Below are positions 34,121 through 43,851 of a stretch of DNA of 64,000 nucleotides, piece after piece. Where the stretch lies: the NCBI GenBank assembly GCA_964453115.1, contig CAYVRT010000013.1:1-64000 (forward strand), written 5' to 3'. A program made the translations under genes and the position numbers. The stretch is from JAIWNK01 sp964453115. GTDB lineage: Bacteria > Chloroflexota > Anaerolineae > Anaerolineales > Anaerolineaceae. Under the pieces are notes generated by a model. It was not told the DNA's origin. It did no database searches and saw only the letters and a program-made list of their open reading frames with translations. Position 1 is the first letter of the stretch; every line of letters starts with the position of its first letter.

Positions 34121-35080
34121 TCAGGCAAAGGTGATTCGGTTCCGACCGTTTTGTTTGCTTTGATACATGAGTGCATCGGCGCGTTCCACGAGAAGCGCCG
34201 GGCTATCTTCTGGGGTTGCCATGGTTGCACCAAACGAAGCGGTGATGGAAACTTGCTGGTCATTGATGACCAGGAAGCTGTGTTGAACGAAGATGCGTGC
34301 TCGTTCGGCAAGGCGCAGCAGGCTCTTTTCTTCGACATTGGGGGCCAGGACGAGAAATTCCTCTCCACCCCAGCGGCAAAGAGTGTCGGAGCGGCGCAGA
34401 ATGTTGAGCAGGCTCTGACTGACAGCGCGCAGCACCTGATCGCCGGTGGCGTGCCCATAGGTGTCGTTGAAGTGTTTGAAGTGATCAATATCAAAGAAGA
34501 TGATGCCAATGGGGCGCTTACGCTCGCGCAACAGGTGTAGATGCTGCTCAATTATTTGTTCGCCGTAGCGTCGGTTGGCAAGGCCGGTCAGCGGGTCGGT
34601 GTAGGCCTGCTGACGCAGGTTGAGCAATTCCTGCTCGGCTTCGGCTGCCTGGGGGGCAAGGCGCAAAATTTGCTCGCGCAGCGAGAGAATCTCTTCGGTC
34701 ATTTGTCCATGCATTGAATGGGGGCTGAAAACTTCCAGTGCGCCGATAATTTGTCCCTCTGCGTCGCGCACGGGGGTGACATGAACGGTGACGGGGACGC
34801 GGTGACCCTGTTTGTGATGTAAATAGACCTCGGCACTGCGCGGCTGTCCGTCTTGCAGGGTGGCAGATAGCGGGCAGCCCATCAGGCATAGCGGATTGCC
34901 GGCTTCATCTATATGCCGAAGTAGATTTTGTGAGCAAATGCTGTCCAGCACTTCGCTGCGGTCGTAGCCAGTAATTTGCTCGGCAGCTTTGTTCCAGTAT
35001 TGGATGCGCTGCCAGCGGTCTACGTAGTAGATTCCTTCCAGCATACTTTCCAGCCATTGCTGATAACAATCTTCGGCCAT
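34121..35080 (-). CDS. PAS-GGDEF diguanylate cyclase
   Basis: Residues 5-120 are a PAS sensory domain of the type with conserved cysteines (C49, C65, C69). A coiled-coil linker spans about 127-158. Residues 160-319 are a GGDEF domain with intact GGEEF active site (238-242), metal-binding DIDHFK and an RxxD product-inhibition site (R229-D232). It should make cyclic di-GMP in the cytoplasm and be feedback-inhibited. No membrane span is present. It is transcribed divergently from the alpha-oxoamine synthase. Confidence 0.93.
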   Translation of the reverse strand: MAEDCYQQWLESMLEGIYYVDRWQRIQYWNKAAEQITGYDRSEVLDSICSQNLLRHIDEAGNPLCLMGCPLSATLQDGQPRSAEVYLHHKQGHRVPVTVHVTPVRDAEGQIIGALEVFSPHSMHGQMTEEILSLREQILRLAPQAAEAEQELLNLRQQAYTDPLTGLANRRYGEQIIEQHLHLLRERKRPIGIIFFDIDHFKHFNDTYGHATGDQVLRAVSQSLLNILRRSDTLCRWGGEEFLVLAPNVEEKSLLRLAERARIFVQHSFLVINDQQVSITASFGATMATPEDSPALLVERADALMYQSKQNGRNRITFA

Positions 35081-35178
35081 TGGCTTTCCTTTGCAGTCCT
35101 GTTTGTTTCCTTTTTGCGGTAAAATTCAATATTGCTTGTTCTCATTCTACTCCATTTTTTGTTTTTAGGAGCGTTTCG

Positions 35179-36399
35179 ATGAGCGATCATTCTTTTGAGG
35201 ATGCCATTGTACGGCGAATTCGAGCGATGGAAGCGCGCGTGGCTGGCGTGCGGCAGGCGGATATGTATTTCTATAACCGCGCCGTGACCGAACTGCGCGG
35301 TGGGGCACGCGTGCTGGTGGATGGGCGTGAGATGGGCATGTATGCCTCCTATTCTTACCTGGGGTTGTTGGGGCATCCGCGCATTCAGGCGGCAGCGCAG
35401 GCAGCGGTGGAACGGTATGGCACAGGGACGCACGGCGTGCGCACCCTGGCTGGTTCGCTCAAGCTGCACGAGGAGTTGGAGGAAACAATTGCGGCCTTCA
35501 AAGGCGCAGAGGCTGCTGTTACCTATTCATCCGGCTATGTGACCAATTTGACAGCCATTTCCACTTTGTGTGGGCGCGGTGACTACGTCATTTCGGATAA
35601 GCTCAATCATGCCAGCATTGTGGATGGTTGCTTGATGTCTTGTGCAAAATTTTTGCGCTTTGAGCATAACGATATGAACTCGCTGGAAGCCTGCCTGAAA
35701 GAGGCGCAGGCCGGGACGGCGCGCATGGTGGTGGCCGATGCCGTTTTTAGCATGGATGGAGATGTGATCAATTTGCCGGCGGTGGTGGAGCTTTGCCGCC
35801 GCTACCATGCCTGGTTGATGATTGACGAGGCGCATTCGGTTGGTGTGTTGGGCAAAACCGGGCGCGGCATTGAGGAGCATTTTGGTATGCCGGGGGTGGT
35901 GGATGTCAAGATGGGCACCTTGAGCAAGACGATTCCCTCCGTGGGCGGCTATGTGGCGGGTAGCAAGCCGCTGATTGACCTGCTGCGTCATGCGAGCCGG
36001 GCCTATCTCTTCTCGGCTGCTCTGCCGCCGGCGCAGGCTGGGGCCGCTAAAGCTGCCTTTGAGGTAATTCTGGATGAACCCTGGCGGATTGAAAAGCTGA
36101 ATGTCAATGCGCAGCAATTCATTCGCGGGTTGCAGCAGCGCGGCTTTGAAACGCTGCAAACCGAAACGGCGATTGTGCCGGTCATTTGTGGAAGTGATGA
36201 GTCGGCCTATACGATGACGCGTTTTGCGCAACGCCGGGATGTGTTTGTGCTGCCGGTTGTTTCTCCGGCGGTGGCGCCGGGCCTGGCGCGCCTGCGGGCA
36301 ACGGTGACTGCGGCACACGAAGCGCCGGAGATTGAACAGGCGATGGATGTGATTTTGGAGGCGCGGCTTGAAAGAGACCGCGTGATGCCGGGCGGGTGA
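35179..36399 (+). CDS. Alpha-oxoamine synthase (AONS/KBL/SPT-like PLP enzyme)
   Basis: The 406-residue fold-type I PLP enzyme condenses an amino acid with an acyl-CoA. Family motifs are YASYSYLGLLGHPR, GTGTHGVRTLAGS, NHASIVDGC, IDEAHSVGVLG and the PLP lysine K250 in GTLSKTIPSVGGY. Members include 8-amino-7-oxononanoate synthase, 2-amino-3-ketobutyrate CoA ligase and serine palmitoyltransferase, which cannot be separated by eye. ATG at 35179 is chosen for AGGAG upstream. It ends 5 bases before a lipoprotein gene and is not next to biotin or threonine genes, so a lipid role is conceivable. Confidence 0.88.
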   Translation: MSDHSFEDAIVRRIRAMEARVAGVRQADMYFYNRAVTELRGGARVLVDGREMGMYASYSYLGLLGHPRIQAAAQAAVERYGTGTHGVRTLAGSLKLHEELEETIAAFKGAEAAVTYSSGYVTNLTAISTLCGRGDYVISDKLNHASIVDGCLMSCAKFLRFEHNDMNSLEACLKEAQAGTARMVVADAVFSMDGDVINLPAVVELCRRYHAWLMIDEAHSVGVLGKTGRGIEEHFGMPGVVDVKMGTLSKTIPSVGGYVAGSKPLIDLLRHASRAYLFSAALPPAQAGAAKAAFEVILDEPWRIEKLNVNAQQFIRGLQQRGFETLQTETAIVPVICGSDESAYTMTRFAQRRDVFVLPVVSPAVAPGLARLRATVTAAHEAPEIEQAMDVILEARLERDRVMPGG

Positions 36400-36404
36400 G
36401 TGCC

Positions 36405-38375
36405 ATGCGACGGGTATGTGGGGTGTTTGTGGGGCTGGTGCTGCTGCTCAGCGCTTGCCGCGCGCCACAAACCAGCACACCGCAGTCCTTGCCAACGCAG
36501 GCTGTTCAGTCAACACTTGTTGCAACCCACACACTGCTGCCAGGCCTGACGCCTTCTGCAACTGCCACCATTTCCCCAACCCCAACCCCGACCCCAATCC
36601 CGACCCCGACACTGCTGCCAGAGCGCCGTTTGCCGCCCGAAACCTGGCGCACCTGGCCGGATGTCATTCCAATCAGCAATACGGCACGCGCCATTTATCT
36701 GCGCGGCCTGGCTGCCGGGCGAGATTTGCACGCTTTTTCGGTGATTGGCGACACCTGGTGGGTTTATCCCGAGCAGGGGTTTGATTGGTCAGGGGCAGAA
36801 GCTGAAGAGCAGGAGGCGGCGCTCTGGTATTGGGCATCGTTTGGGCGGCGTGGGGCGGCCTGGTTGCCTGGTCTAACGCCTCAGGCGCTGTTCTTGCCCG
36901 AACGCGCCGACCTGCAATTCTGCGCGCCGGGGGAATTGCCAATAGATTGCGAGTTGCGCGCTCATCATTCCATCCTGGCCTTTGTCCATTTTCAGAACGC
37001 ATCGAAGGGCATGGATGCGGCGCTGATTGAGCGGCGCTATCGCGCCATCCTGGATCGTTGCATTGCGCTGGATGTGTTGCCTGTGCTGGTGCTGAATGCC
37101 CGTCTGGGGTATGAGGATGACCTGCTAAACGATTTGCTGGCGCGCCTGGCCTATGAATATGACTTGCCGGTTTGGAACCTGGCGGCGGTCTATGCCCGGC
37201 AGGATCCCTTTAACCGCCTCTCGGTGTTGGAGGTGCTGGCGGCATTAAATGAGGATGTGCAGGATGTGCTGGCGGCTGCGCCGTCGGCGCAGCAACCATT
37301 TGTCCCTCAATTGCCAAATGGCATCAGTCAAAAATTGGTACTGGGGGTGCGGCAACGCCTGCCCAACGAGGGCGCTGTGCAAGATGCGGGCGTCTTTTTG
37401 CTCGATTTTCAAACCCAACAGCGCATACAGCTGTTGGGCATTGGCTATGGTTTGCAGGCGGTTGCGCCTGATGGTCGTTCCCTGCTGGCGAACGAGGGGC
37501 AGCATTTGTGGCAGGTGATGCTGGATGGCGGGCAGCCGCGCCTTTGGAGCGAAACACTGGCTGAGATGGGGGAGGGGCAAAGGGCGCTCTGGCTGGCGGA
37601 TGGCAGCGGGGTGTTGGCTGTGCTGGAGCAGAACGGTCAGCGCGGTTTGTGGCGATTGGCTGGCGATGGGCAGCCGCCGGTTTTGCTCTCGCCGCCAGAT
37701 GTGCCTGTGCTGGAGCTTTACGCCTTGCAGGGTGGGCGTGTGTACTGGGCAAGCGCCGATTGTGCGGTTGGCTGCCCGATTTCGGGTGTGTGGGTCACAT
37801 CGTTGACGGGGGGGGATTCGAGCGCCGAGTGGAGCGGCCTGAACGACTTGCGGCTTTCGCCGGATGGTGCTTATGCGGCTTATCGCTTTTTGAACCATGA
37901 TGGGCGCAGCGAATTGGGCCTGATGCCCTTTGACCGGTCCTGGGTGTGGCGTTTGACCATGCCCGGTGACCCGATCCCCAATTTCTCAAAGCCGCGCCCG
38001 CTCCTGACGGCTTTCGATTGGTCGCCCAATGGGCAGCAACTGGCAAGCCTGTTTTTGGAGCGCAGTTTCTATTCTGGCACACTGGCCTTCAACCGTCTCT
38101 TTTTGGCGGATGTGCGCACACTGCGCACGAGCGAACTGCCTTTTAACCTGTCTGGTCAGGAGGCCGAGCTTGTCTGGTCACCGGAGGGCAGCCGGTTGGC
38201 AATTTCGGCCACCCGGCGCCGGGCAGATACGCTGGATTTTGTGGTTGGGCTGCGGGTTGTGACGCTGAAGGGCAGCGAATTGCTGGAGGTGAGCGAGCTG
38301 GATGCTTTGCTTGGCTTTCAGCAACCCGATTTTGTGTATGTCTCGCGGCTGCTTTGGCTGCCGCCGGAGGAATGA
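36405..38375 (+). CDS. SGNH-like/propeller lipoprotein A
   Basis: The 656-residue protein begins with a lipobox (LLLSAC, Cys18). A Thr/Pro linker (about 40-70) follows, then an N-terminal domain resembling SGNH hydrolases (about 75-280; FSVIGDTWW where the usual GDS serine is Thr). The C-terminal half is a beta-propeller-like region with TolB-like LRLSPDGAYAAYR and FDWSPNGQQLASL repeats. It is paralogous to the next gene (shared NW/TWP, ARxIYxxG, AxEYDLPxWN blocks). The start at 36405 follows GGGTGAG; a GTG at 36396 overlaps the previous stop. Function unknown; likely a surface binding protein. Confidence 0.7.
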   Translation: MRRVCGVFVGLVLLLSACRAPQTSTPQSLPTQAVQSTLVATHTLLPGLTPSATATISPTPTPTPIPTPTLLPERRLPPETWRTWPDVIPISNTARAIYLRGLAAGRDLHAFSVIGDTWWVYPEQGFDWSGAEAEEQEAALWYWASFGRRGAAWLPGLTPQALFLPERADLQFCAPGELPIDCELRAHHSILAFVHFQNASKGMDAALIERRYRAILDRCIALDVLPVLVLNARLGYEDDLLNDLLARLAYEYDLPVWNLAAVYARQDPFNRLSVLEVLAALNEDVQDVLAAAPSAQQPFVPQLPNGISQKLVLGVRQRLPNEGAVQDAGVFLLDFQTQQRIQLLGIGYGLQAVAPDGRSLLANEGQHLWQVMLDGGQPRLWSETLAEMGEGQRALWLADGSGVLAVLEQNGQRGLWRLAGDGQPPVLLSPPDVPVLELYALQGGRVYWASADCAVGCPISGVWVTSLTGGDSSAEWSGLNDLRLSPDGAYAAYRFLNHDGRSELGLMPFDRSWVWRLTMPGDPIPNFSKPRPLLTAFDWSPNGQQLASLFLERSFYSGTLAFNRLFLADVRTLRTSELPFNLSGQEAELVWSPEGSRLAISATRRRADTLDFVVGLRVVTLKGSELLEVSELDALLGFQQPDFVYVSRLLWLPPEE

Positions 38376-38378
38376 GCA

Positions 38379-40247
38379 ATGCGACGCGGATGGTTGTTTG
38401 CCCTGCTGTGTGGTGTGTTGATTGGGTTGCTGCCGGTGCGCCCGGCGTTGGGTGCGGCGCCTCTTGCCGACCGCAACCCGCAGGATTGGATGAACTGGCC
38501 GGTTGTGCCGCAAATGACGGCGCGCGGGCGTGAGATTTACGCTCAGGGCATGGCGTTGGGCAATGACCCGCATCACCTGACCAAAATAGGCGATTGTCAG
38601 GGCATTCTGGAGGTGTTGATGGGGGTGTATGACATCCCCGGCAGCTATCGCCTGGCACCGCAGGAGGCTGGCCTGCAGGAGACGATTGATTATTTTCGCG
38701 GCTCGTTCTACCGCAATGGCTATGCATTGAAAGGCGGGTTTGATGCACCGGCCGTCTTTGACCCGATGCGTGCCGACCCGGATTGGTGCCTGGCCGGGGA
38801 AACGCCGCTGGAATGTGAATTCCGCATTCACCGCCCGGCCTTTGTCTTCATTTCGCTGGAATACACCTATCCCGGGCGGAATGCTGAGAATTACAAGGCC
38901 TATATCCGGCGCATCATCGAATTTGCCATTGCGCATGGCACGCTGCCCATCCTTTCGACCAAGGCAGATAATGTTGAAGATGATCACAGCATCAACCTGG
39001 CAAGCGCTGAGCTGGCTGTGGAATATGACTTGCCGCTGTGGAATTTCTGGCGTTCGGTGCAATCACTTCCCAGTCATGGTCTCGATATAAGCGCCGGACG
39101 CAATGATGGTTTTCACATTTCCTATGCTGCCTGGAGCGTGCGCTCCAAGACGGCCCTGCAAACACTCGATTCGCTCTGGCGCGAGGTGCGTGACCTGACG
39201 CCCACCGAGCAGGCGGCTTTCTCGCCGATTGCTTTTCCGTCCAATCGTCTGATCTTTTCGTTGTTGCGACGTGGGCCAGGTGGTGAAGTTCACGATGGGG
39301 TGTATGTGTTTGACCCACGAACGAAAGCATTGCAGCAAGTTTTGCAAAGCGGCTTTTTGTTGCAGGCTGTTTCGCCGGATGGTCAGCAATTGCTTGTCAG
39401 CCGCGGCAACACCTTGTGGTTGACCGCTGCGGATGGAACGCAACCGCTGCAAGTGAGCGAGACCTTTCAGGGGCAGCGCGCGGCTGCCTGGCTGCCGGAT
39501 GGCAAGGCCCTGTGGGTGATTGACCGGCGCTCTGGCGAGTCGGCGCTTTGGCAGGTGAGCCTGCCCGATTTGACCTGGACGCGCCTGACGGCTGCCAATC
39601 ATCAGCCGGTGGAGCTGTACCCATCGGGCGATGGCCGTCAGGTGCATTGGGGGGAAGGGCGCTGTGCTGGTTATGCGGCCTGTTCCATCACCTCGCTCTG
39701 GACATTGGATTTGCAGACAGGGGCGCTATGGCAGCCCTATGCCCAGGCCCGGCAGCCGGTCTTTGCGCTGGATGGCCGACATGTGGCGTATCGCTCGGCT
39801 TTGGCGCCGCTCAAGGATGGCACGCTTGCTCCGCAGACCTGGCTGCAATTGACGGTTGAGGATGGTCTACATGACACGCTGTGGAATATCACGCAGCCAG
39901 AGGCAGAGGCAAGCACCTATGCCTGGACGCCCGATAGCCGATTTGTGATGGCGGCATTTGAGGAGCGCAGCGCACTGACTGGCAGCCCGGCGCCGGTGCG
40001 TCTGCTGCGGATGCGTGTTTTGGATGAGCTGACCTTTGAATACCCCCCGGCGATGGGCGTGTTTGCGCAGTTGAGCATTGCGCCGGATGGAAAACAAACC
40101 GCCCTGACAACAACGCAGCTGCGTCAGGGCGGGTATGGTGTTTATTTGCGCTGGTTTGAAACGGAGAACAATGGGCTGTATCAGGACGCGATATTGTTCC
40201 AGAGCAGCGATTTTGTCACGCTGGTTGGGCTAAACTGGCTGCCCTGA
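38379..40247 (+). CDS. SGNH-like/propeller secreted protein B
   Basis: This 622-residue paralogue of the preceding gene has a signal peptide (about 1-27) but no lipobox cysteine. Its SGNH-like domain (about 30-260) has LTKIGDCQG (Cys at the GDS serine position), a PILSTKADN block and DGFHISYAAW, which could supply the D-x2-H pair. The C-terminal half has propeller-like repeats (LLQAVSPDGQQLLVS and YAWTPDSRFVMAAF). It starts 3 bases after lipoprotein A with GGAGGAAT upstream, so the pair arose by duplication and is co-expressed. Function unknown. Confidence 0.7.
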   Translation: MRRGWLFALLCGVLIGLLPVRPALGAAPLADRNPQDWMNWPVVPQMTARGREIYAQGMALGNDPHHLTKIGDCQGILEVLMGVYDIPGSYRLAPQEAGLQETIDYFRGSFYRNGYALKGGFDAPAVFDPMRADPDWCLAGETPLECEFRIHRPAFVFISLEYTYPGRNAENYKAYIRRIIEFAIAHGTLPILSTKADNVEDDHSINLASAELAVEYDLPLWNFWRSVQSLPSHGLDISAGRNDGFHISYAAWSVRSKTALQTLDSLWREVRDLTPTEQAAFSPIAFPSNRLIFSLLRRGPGGEVHDGVYVFDPRTKALQQVLQSGFLLQAVSPDGQQLLVSRGNTLWLTAADGTQPLQVSETFQGQRAAAWLPDGKALWVIDRRSGESALWQVSLPDLTWTRLTAANHQPVELYPSGDGRQVHWGEGRCAGYAACSITSLWTLDLQTGALWQPYAQARQPVFALDGRHVAYRSALAPLKDGTLAPQTWLQLTVEDGLHDTLWNITQPEAEASTYAWTPDSRFVMAAFEERSALTGSPAPVRLLRMRVLDELTFEYPPAMGVFAQLSIAPDGKQTALTTTQLRQGGYGVYLRWFETENNGLYQDAILFQSSDFVTLVGLNWLP

Positions 40248-40250
40248 TCC

Positions 40251-41246
40251 TCACTCGCGCTCAAAAGGCACGCCCAGTGAAGCGGGCGGTGAGGAGCGGA
40301 AGATGCGTAGAATGCGCAGCAGAATCTTGCGCTGCTGCTCTGGCAGGCTGGAAAGTAATTGATCCATCCAATCGGAATTGCCAACATTGACCAGCATGAG
40401 GGTCAAAATCATGAGCGGGAAGGGGGCAACCTGCAAAACCTGGGAGGGGATATTGGGCAGGGAAGGTTGCAAGACCAGCCCGAGCCATTGCAGGAAGGCG
40501 AAGAGATAGGCGCCGAAGGCTGCCCGGGCCGGGTTCCAGGCACCAAAAATGGTGATGGAGAGTGCAATCCAGCCAATGCCATCCAGCCCGGAGACGGTGC
40601 CTTTCCAACCAGCTTTGACCGAGAGGGAATACATGGGGCCGGCCAACCCCACCAATGCGCCGCCCAGGATGGTGTAGAAATAGCGCAGACGGTTGACGTT
40701 GGCGCCGCGCACAAAGGCAGCGGCTGGGCGTTCGCCAATCCCGCGCAGCATGAGGCCGGGGCGGGTTTTGAAGAAGTAGAGATAGGATAGAAGGATGAGC
40801 AGGTAGCTGGAATAGACGAGCAGGTCGTGCCGGAAGAAGATTGGGCCAAGGATGGGAATATCCTGCAAGCCAGGGATGGGCAGGTGCGGCACGGTTGGGC
40901 CGGAGAGGCCCATGATGGGGTTGCCAAGGAAGTACGCCAGGTCACGGCACAGCAGGGCAAGGACAAAGCCAACCGCAACCTGTGATTGTTTGAGCGTGAT
41001 GCTGGAGAAGGCAATAATCAGCGCCACCAATGCGCCAATCAACGCGCCGGCCAACAGCCCAAGCAGGGTGCTGCCGGTTGCGACGGCGACAGCAAAGCCG
41101 GCCATGGCCGTTAACAGGATGGTGCCGTTGACCGATAGATTGATGACGCCGGCGCGCTCGGAGAAGGTTTCGCCGATGGCGGCGAAGAGGATGGGGGCGG
41201 CGGCGGCAAAAATGCCCGCCAGACCAATCAGCAGGGTATCATTCAT
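40251..41246 (-). CDS. BMP-type nucleoside ABC transporter permease (second)
   Basis: The 331-residue permease has about eight to ten spans and belongs to the branched-chain/ribose-type BPD_transp_2 family used by BMP-type nucleoside importers (NupQ-like). Diagnostic stretches are TLLIGLAGIFAAAAPILFAAIGETFSERAG at the start (positions 2-31) and GERPAAAFVRGANVNRLRY near the middle. It follows the first permease by 7 bases and is the last gene of the purine cluster. Its stop is 3 bases from the converging stop of protein B. Confidence 0.88.
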   Translation of the reverse strand: MNDTLLIGLAGIFAAAAPILFAAIGETFSERAGVINLSVNGTILLTAMAGFAVAVATGSTLLGLLAGALIGALVALIIAFSSITLKQSQVAVGFVLALLCRDLAYFLGNPIMGLSGPTVPHLPIPGLQDIPILGPIFFRHDLLVYSSYLLILLSYLYFFKTRPGLMLRGIGERPAAAFVRGANVNRLRYFYTILGGALVGLAGPMYSLSVKAGWKGTVSGLDGIGWIALSITIFGAWNPARAAFGAYLFAFLQWLGLVLQPSLPNIPSQVLQVAPFPLMILTLMLVNVGNSDWMDQLLSSLPEQQRKILLRILRIFRSSPPASLGVPFERE

Positions 41247-41253
41247 CGTTCCC

Positions 41254-42294
41254 TCACTCCTTGCGGCGTTTGATTAAATTGCGCCGCACTCCGTCCATCA
41301 AGAGAACAAACAGCACCAGCGAGCCTTGCAACACGCCGGAGAGGGTTGAATCGAGCTTGAGGACAATTGGCAATTGAATGCTGCCGATGTTGAGCGCAGC
41401 AAAGAAGAAGGCGATTGGGGCAACCCAAATGGCCTGATAGTTGACCAGCATGGCGACCAGCAGGCCCAAAAATCCATAGCCGGACGAGATGGCGGGGATG
41501 AGGCGGTGATAGACGCCGGTGACCTGGGTGGCACCTGCCAGGCCAGCCAGCGCGCCACAAATGAGGAAGGCTGCCATGCCATAAAGGGTGGGCGACATGC
41601 CCATCAGTGCTGCAGCGCGCGGGTTTTTGCCAACCGCTTTGAGACGCAGGCCAAAATAGCTGCCTTGCAGGATGAAATAGATGAGCGCAATTGCCAGGAT
41701 GCCGATGAGCAATGCCCACAGGCTAAGGCGCAGCCCGGGCAGCATGGGCAGCCAGAGCCGCTCATCGAAAGGTTCGGTGCCGCTCATCGAGCCAACGCCG
41801 GGGCGCTTCCAGGGGCCAAAGATGAGCCAGATGACCAGGGCAGTCGAGACGAAGTTCATCCCCAGCCCGCCAAAAATTTCGCTCACCCCGCCGTAAATTT
41901 TGAGCAGCCCAACCAGCGCAGCCCACAGCGCACCGCCAAACATACCGGCCAGGAAGCCCAGCACCAGAATCAGTGCGGCGGGTGTGGCGGTATCTTGCAG
42001 GGTGCGCAGGGCCCAGGTGGTGAAGATGGCGCCCAGGGTAATTTGCCCTTCGATGCCGATATTCCACAACCCGGCTGAAAAGGTGACCAGCAGCCCAGCG
42101 GTTGCCAACAGCAGCGGAATCCAGGCGACCAGGCTATCCGAAACTTTGCCAAGCGAAACAAATGCGCCGCTGAGGATGTTGCCATAGGCCTGAAATGGGT
42201 TGGCGCCGGCAATCAGCAGGATGATTGTCGTGAAGAGCAGGGCCAGCAGCACAGCCAGGGGTTGAAAGAGCCATTCGATCCAGCGTTTTTTCAT
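41254..42294 (-). CDS. BMP-type nucleoside ABC transporter permease (first)
   Basis: The 346-residue permease of the same family (NupP-like) has about nine spans. Characteristic stretches are GLWNIGIEGQITLGA (the usual NIGxEGQ motif), LKIYGGVSEIFGGLGMN and KAVGKNPRAAALMGM. It lies 17 bases after the ATPase gene. Together with the second permease it would form a heterodimeric channel for purine nucleosides or bases. Confidence 0.9.
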   Translation of the reverse strand: MKKRWIEWLFQPLAVLLALLFTTIILLIAGANPFQAYGNILSGAFVSLGKVSDSLVAWIPLLLATAGLLVTFSAGLWNIGIEGQITLGAIFTTWALRTLQDTATPAALILVLGFLAGMFGGALWAALVGLLKIYGGVSEIFGGLGMNFVSTALVIWLIFGPWKRPGVGSMSGTEPFDERLWLPMLPGLRLSLWALLIGILAIALIYFILQGSYFGLRLKAVGKNPRAAALMGMSPTLYGMAAFLICGALAGLAGATQVTGVYHRLIPAISSGYGFLGLLVAMLVNYQAIWVAPIAFFFAALNIGSIQLPIVLKLDSTLSGVLQGSLVLFVLLMDGVRRNLIKRRKE

Positions 42295-42311
42295 GCGGTT
42301 GCCGTCCTGTT

Positions 42312-43778
42312 TTAAGAGAAGCCCTTGCCGCCAATTAACTGCCCCAATTCCTCAACCGAGGTTTGAGCAGCATTGAGCGGTTCGGAAACTTTGCCGTTGA
42401 AGAATACCAGCACCCGGTCGCTGTAATGTAACAGTTCTTCCAGGTCGGAAGAGATGAAGAGGATGCTGGTGCCGTTTTCGCAGCGTTCTTTGAGCTTGCC
42501 CCAAATCCAAATTGCCGATTCGATATCGAGGCCGCGCGTGGGGTGTTCAAGCAGGATCAGGGAAAGGGGCGCATCCAGCAGGGAGAGCAGGGCGCGTTGC
42601 TGATTGCCGCCCGAAAGCGCCTCAACCCGGCTTTGCGGTGTGCCGCGAATTGAAAACGCTTCAATGTGTTCTTCTGCCAGGTCTTCAATGCGCTCGCGCT
42701 GGATGACGAAACCGGTTTGTTCGCGCACCAGTGCAAAATGTTCGGCCAGGCTGAGGCCTGGTACGAGACCTTCTTCCAGGCGCGAGGCGGGGACGAAGGC
42801 AACTTTCATGTTGCGGAAGCGCGGGTAGGGTTTGCCGGCCAGGTTAATGCCATTGACGATGATTTTTCCGCCTGCCGGGTGCATTAGCCCGCCCAGGGTG
42901 CGCAGGAATTGCCGCTGGCCGGAGCCTTCCATGCCGGCCAGGCCGATAATTTCGCCGCGCCGCACCTTGAGTGAGACGTTGTGGATGTCGAGCCGGGCAT
43001 CGCCAATCGTCAAATCACTTAACACCAGGCAGGTATCCTGGCTGGCAAGGGATGTTTTTTCGGCCAGGGAAATGTTCTTGCCAAACATCATCCGCACCAG
43101 TTCGGTGGTGATGTAGGGTGGCTCAGCCTGCCCAACCAGCCGCCCGCTTTGCAAGACGGCGACCCGGTCACATAAGCCTTCCACTTCTTCCAGTTTGTGC
43201 GAGACGAACAGCACTGTCATGCCTTCCGATACCAGTTTGCGCAAAGCTGCAAATAGTTTTTGGCGTTGCATGGAACTGATGCCGGTTGTGGGTTCGTCCA
43301 TAATTAAGACTCGAGCGCCCAACCAGAGCAGGCGCAGAATTTCAAGCTGCTGCCGCTCGCCGACCGTCAGGCGGTCTACGTAGGTGTCGGGGTCAATGGA
43401 AAAGTCGAAACGAGATTGAAGCTGCATGAAGTCCCGTCGGGCTTGTGTGGCGTTGGGGAAGAGACCGCCAGCGCGTCCGAGTAGAAAATTATCCAGCACG
43501 CGCAGGGGCGGAAAGTCGAGCGGGTCCTGATGCAACATGCCAATGCCGTGTTGAATGGCATCGGCTGGGTTTTCAATCCGTACCGGCTTTCCATCCAGCA
43601 GGATGCTGCCGCTATCTGGGTGAAAGAAGCCGGAGAGGATTTTCATCAGGGTGCTTTTACCGGCCCCGTTTTCGCCCAAAATACCCTGGATGCTGCCAGC
43701 CGGAACGGTGAGGGAAATGGCGTTGTTGGCATGCACCCGCCCAAACGTTTTGTGAATGTTGATTAGTTCGACTTTCAT
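42312..43778 (-). CDS. BMP-type nucleoside ABC transporter, tandem ATPase
   Basis: The 488-residue protein has two ABC modules, as in NupO/RbsA-type ATPases. The first has Walker A GENGAGKST, signature LTVGERQQ and Walker B VLIMDEPT. The second has a degenerate P-loop (GMEGSGQRQF), signature ALSGGNQQR and a DEP variant LILLEHPTRGLD. ATG at 43778 is where the homology begins; the longer frame to 44009 would overlap the binding-protein gene. No good Shine-Dalgarno is visible, and a long hairpin lies just upstream. Confidence 0.92.
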   Translation of the reverse strand: MKVELINIHKTFGRVHANNAISLTVPAGSIQGILGENGAGKSTLMKILSGFFHPDSGSILLDGKPVRIENPADAIQHGIGMLHQDPLDFPPLRVLDNFLLGRAGGLFPNATQARRDFMQLQSRFDFSIDPDTYVDRLTVGERQQLEILRLLWLGARVLIMDEPTTGISSMQRQKLFAALRKLVSEGMTVLFVSHKLEEVEGLCDRVAVLQSGRLVGQAEPPYITTELVRMMFGKNISLAEKTSLASQDTCLVLSDLTIGDARLDIHNVSLKVRRGEIIGLAGMEGSGQRQFLRTLGGLMHPAGGKIIVNGINLAGKPYPRFRNMKVAFVPASRLEEGLVPGLSLAEHFALVREQTGFVIQRERIEDLAEEHIEAFSIRGTPQSRVEALSGGNQQRALLSLLDAPLSLILLEHPTRGLDIESAIWIWGKLKERCENGTSILFISSDLEELLHYSDRVLVFFNGKVSEPLNAAQTSVEELGQLIGGKGFS

Positions 43779-43802
43779 GGTTCGAGGGTGCCTGTTTAGA
43801 GA

Positions 43803-43836
43803 ACTCCCCTCCCCCGGCAAGCCGGGAGAGGGGAGT
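43803..43836 (-). repeat. Intercistronic hairpin between binding-protein and ATPase genes
   Basis: A 16-base arm (43803-43818) pairs with 43821-43836 with one mismatch, closing a small loop. It has no T-run after it on the minus strand. Its place behind the binding-protein gene fits an mRNA-stabilising structure that raises binding-protein levels. It could also be a dispersed repeat copy. Confidence 0.6.
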
Positions 43837-43851
43837 GAAAAAAGAGAGGAT

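Noticed and set aside
43803..43836. Intrinsic terminator after the BMP binding-protein gene
   Set aside because: The stem is strong but is not followed by a T-run in the direction of transcription, so it was called an intercistronic hairpin.
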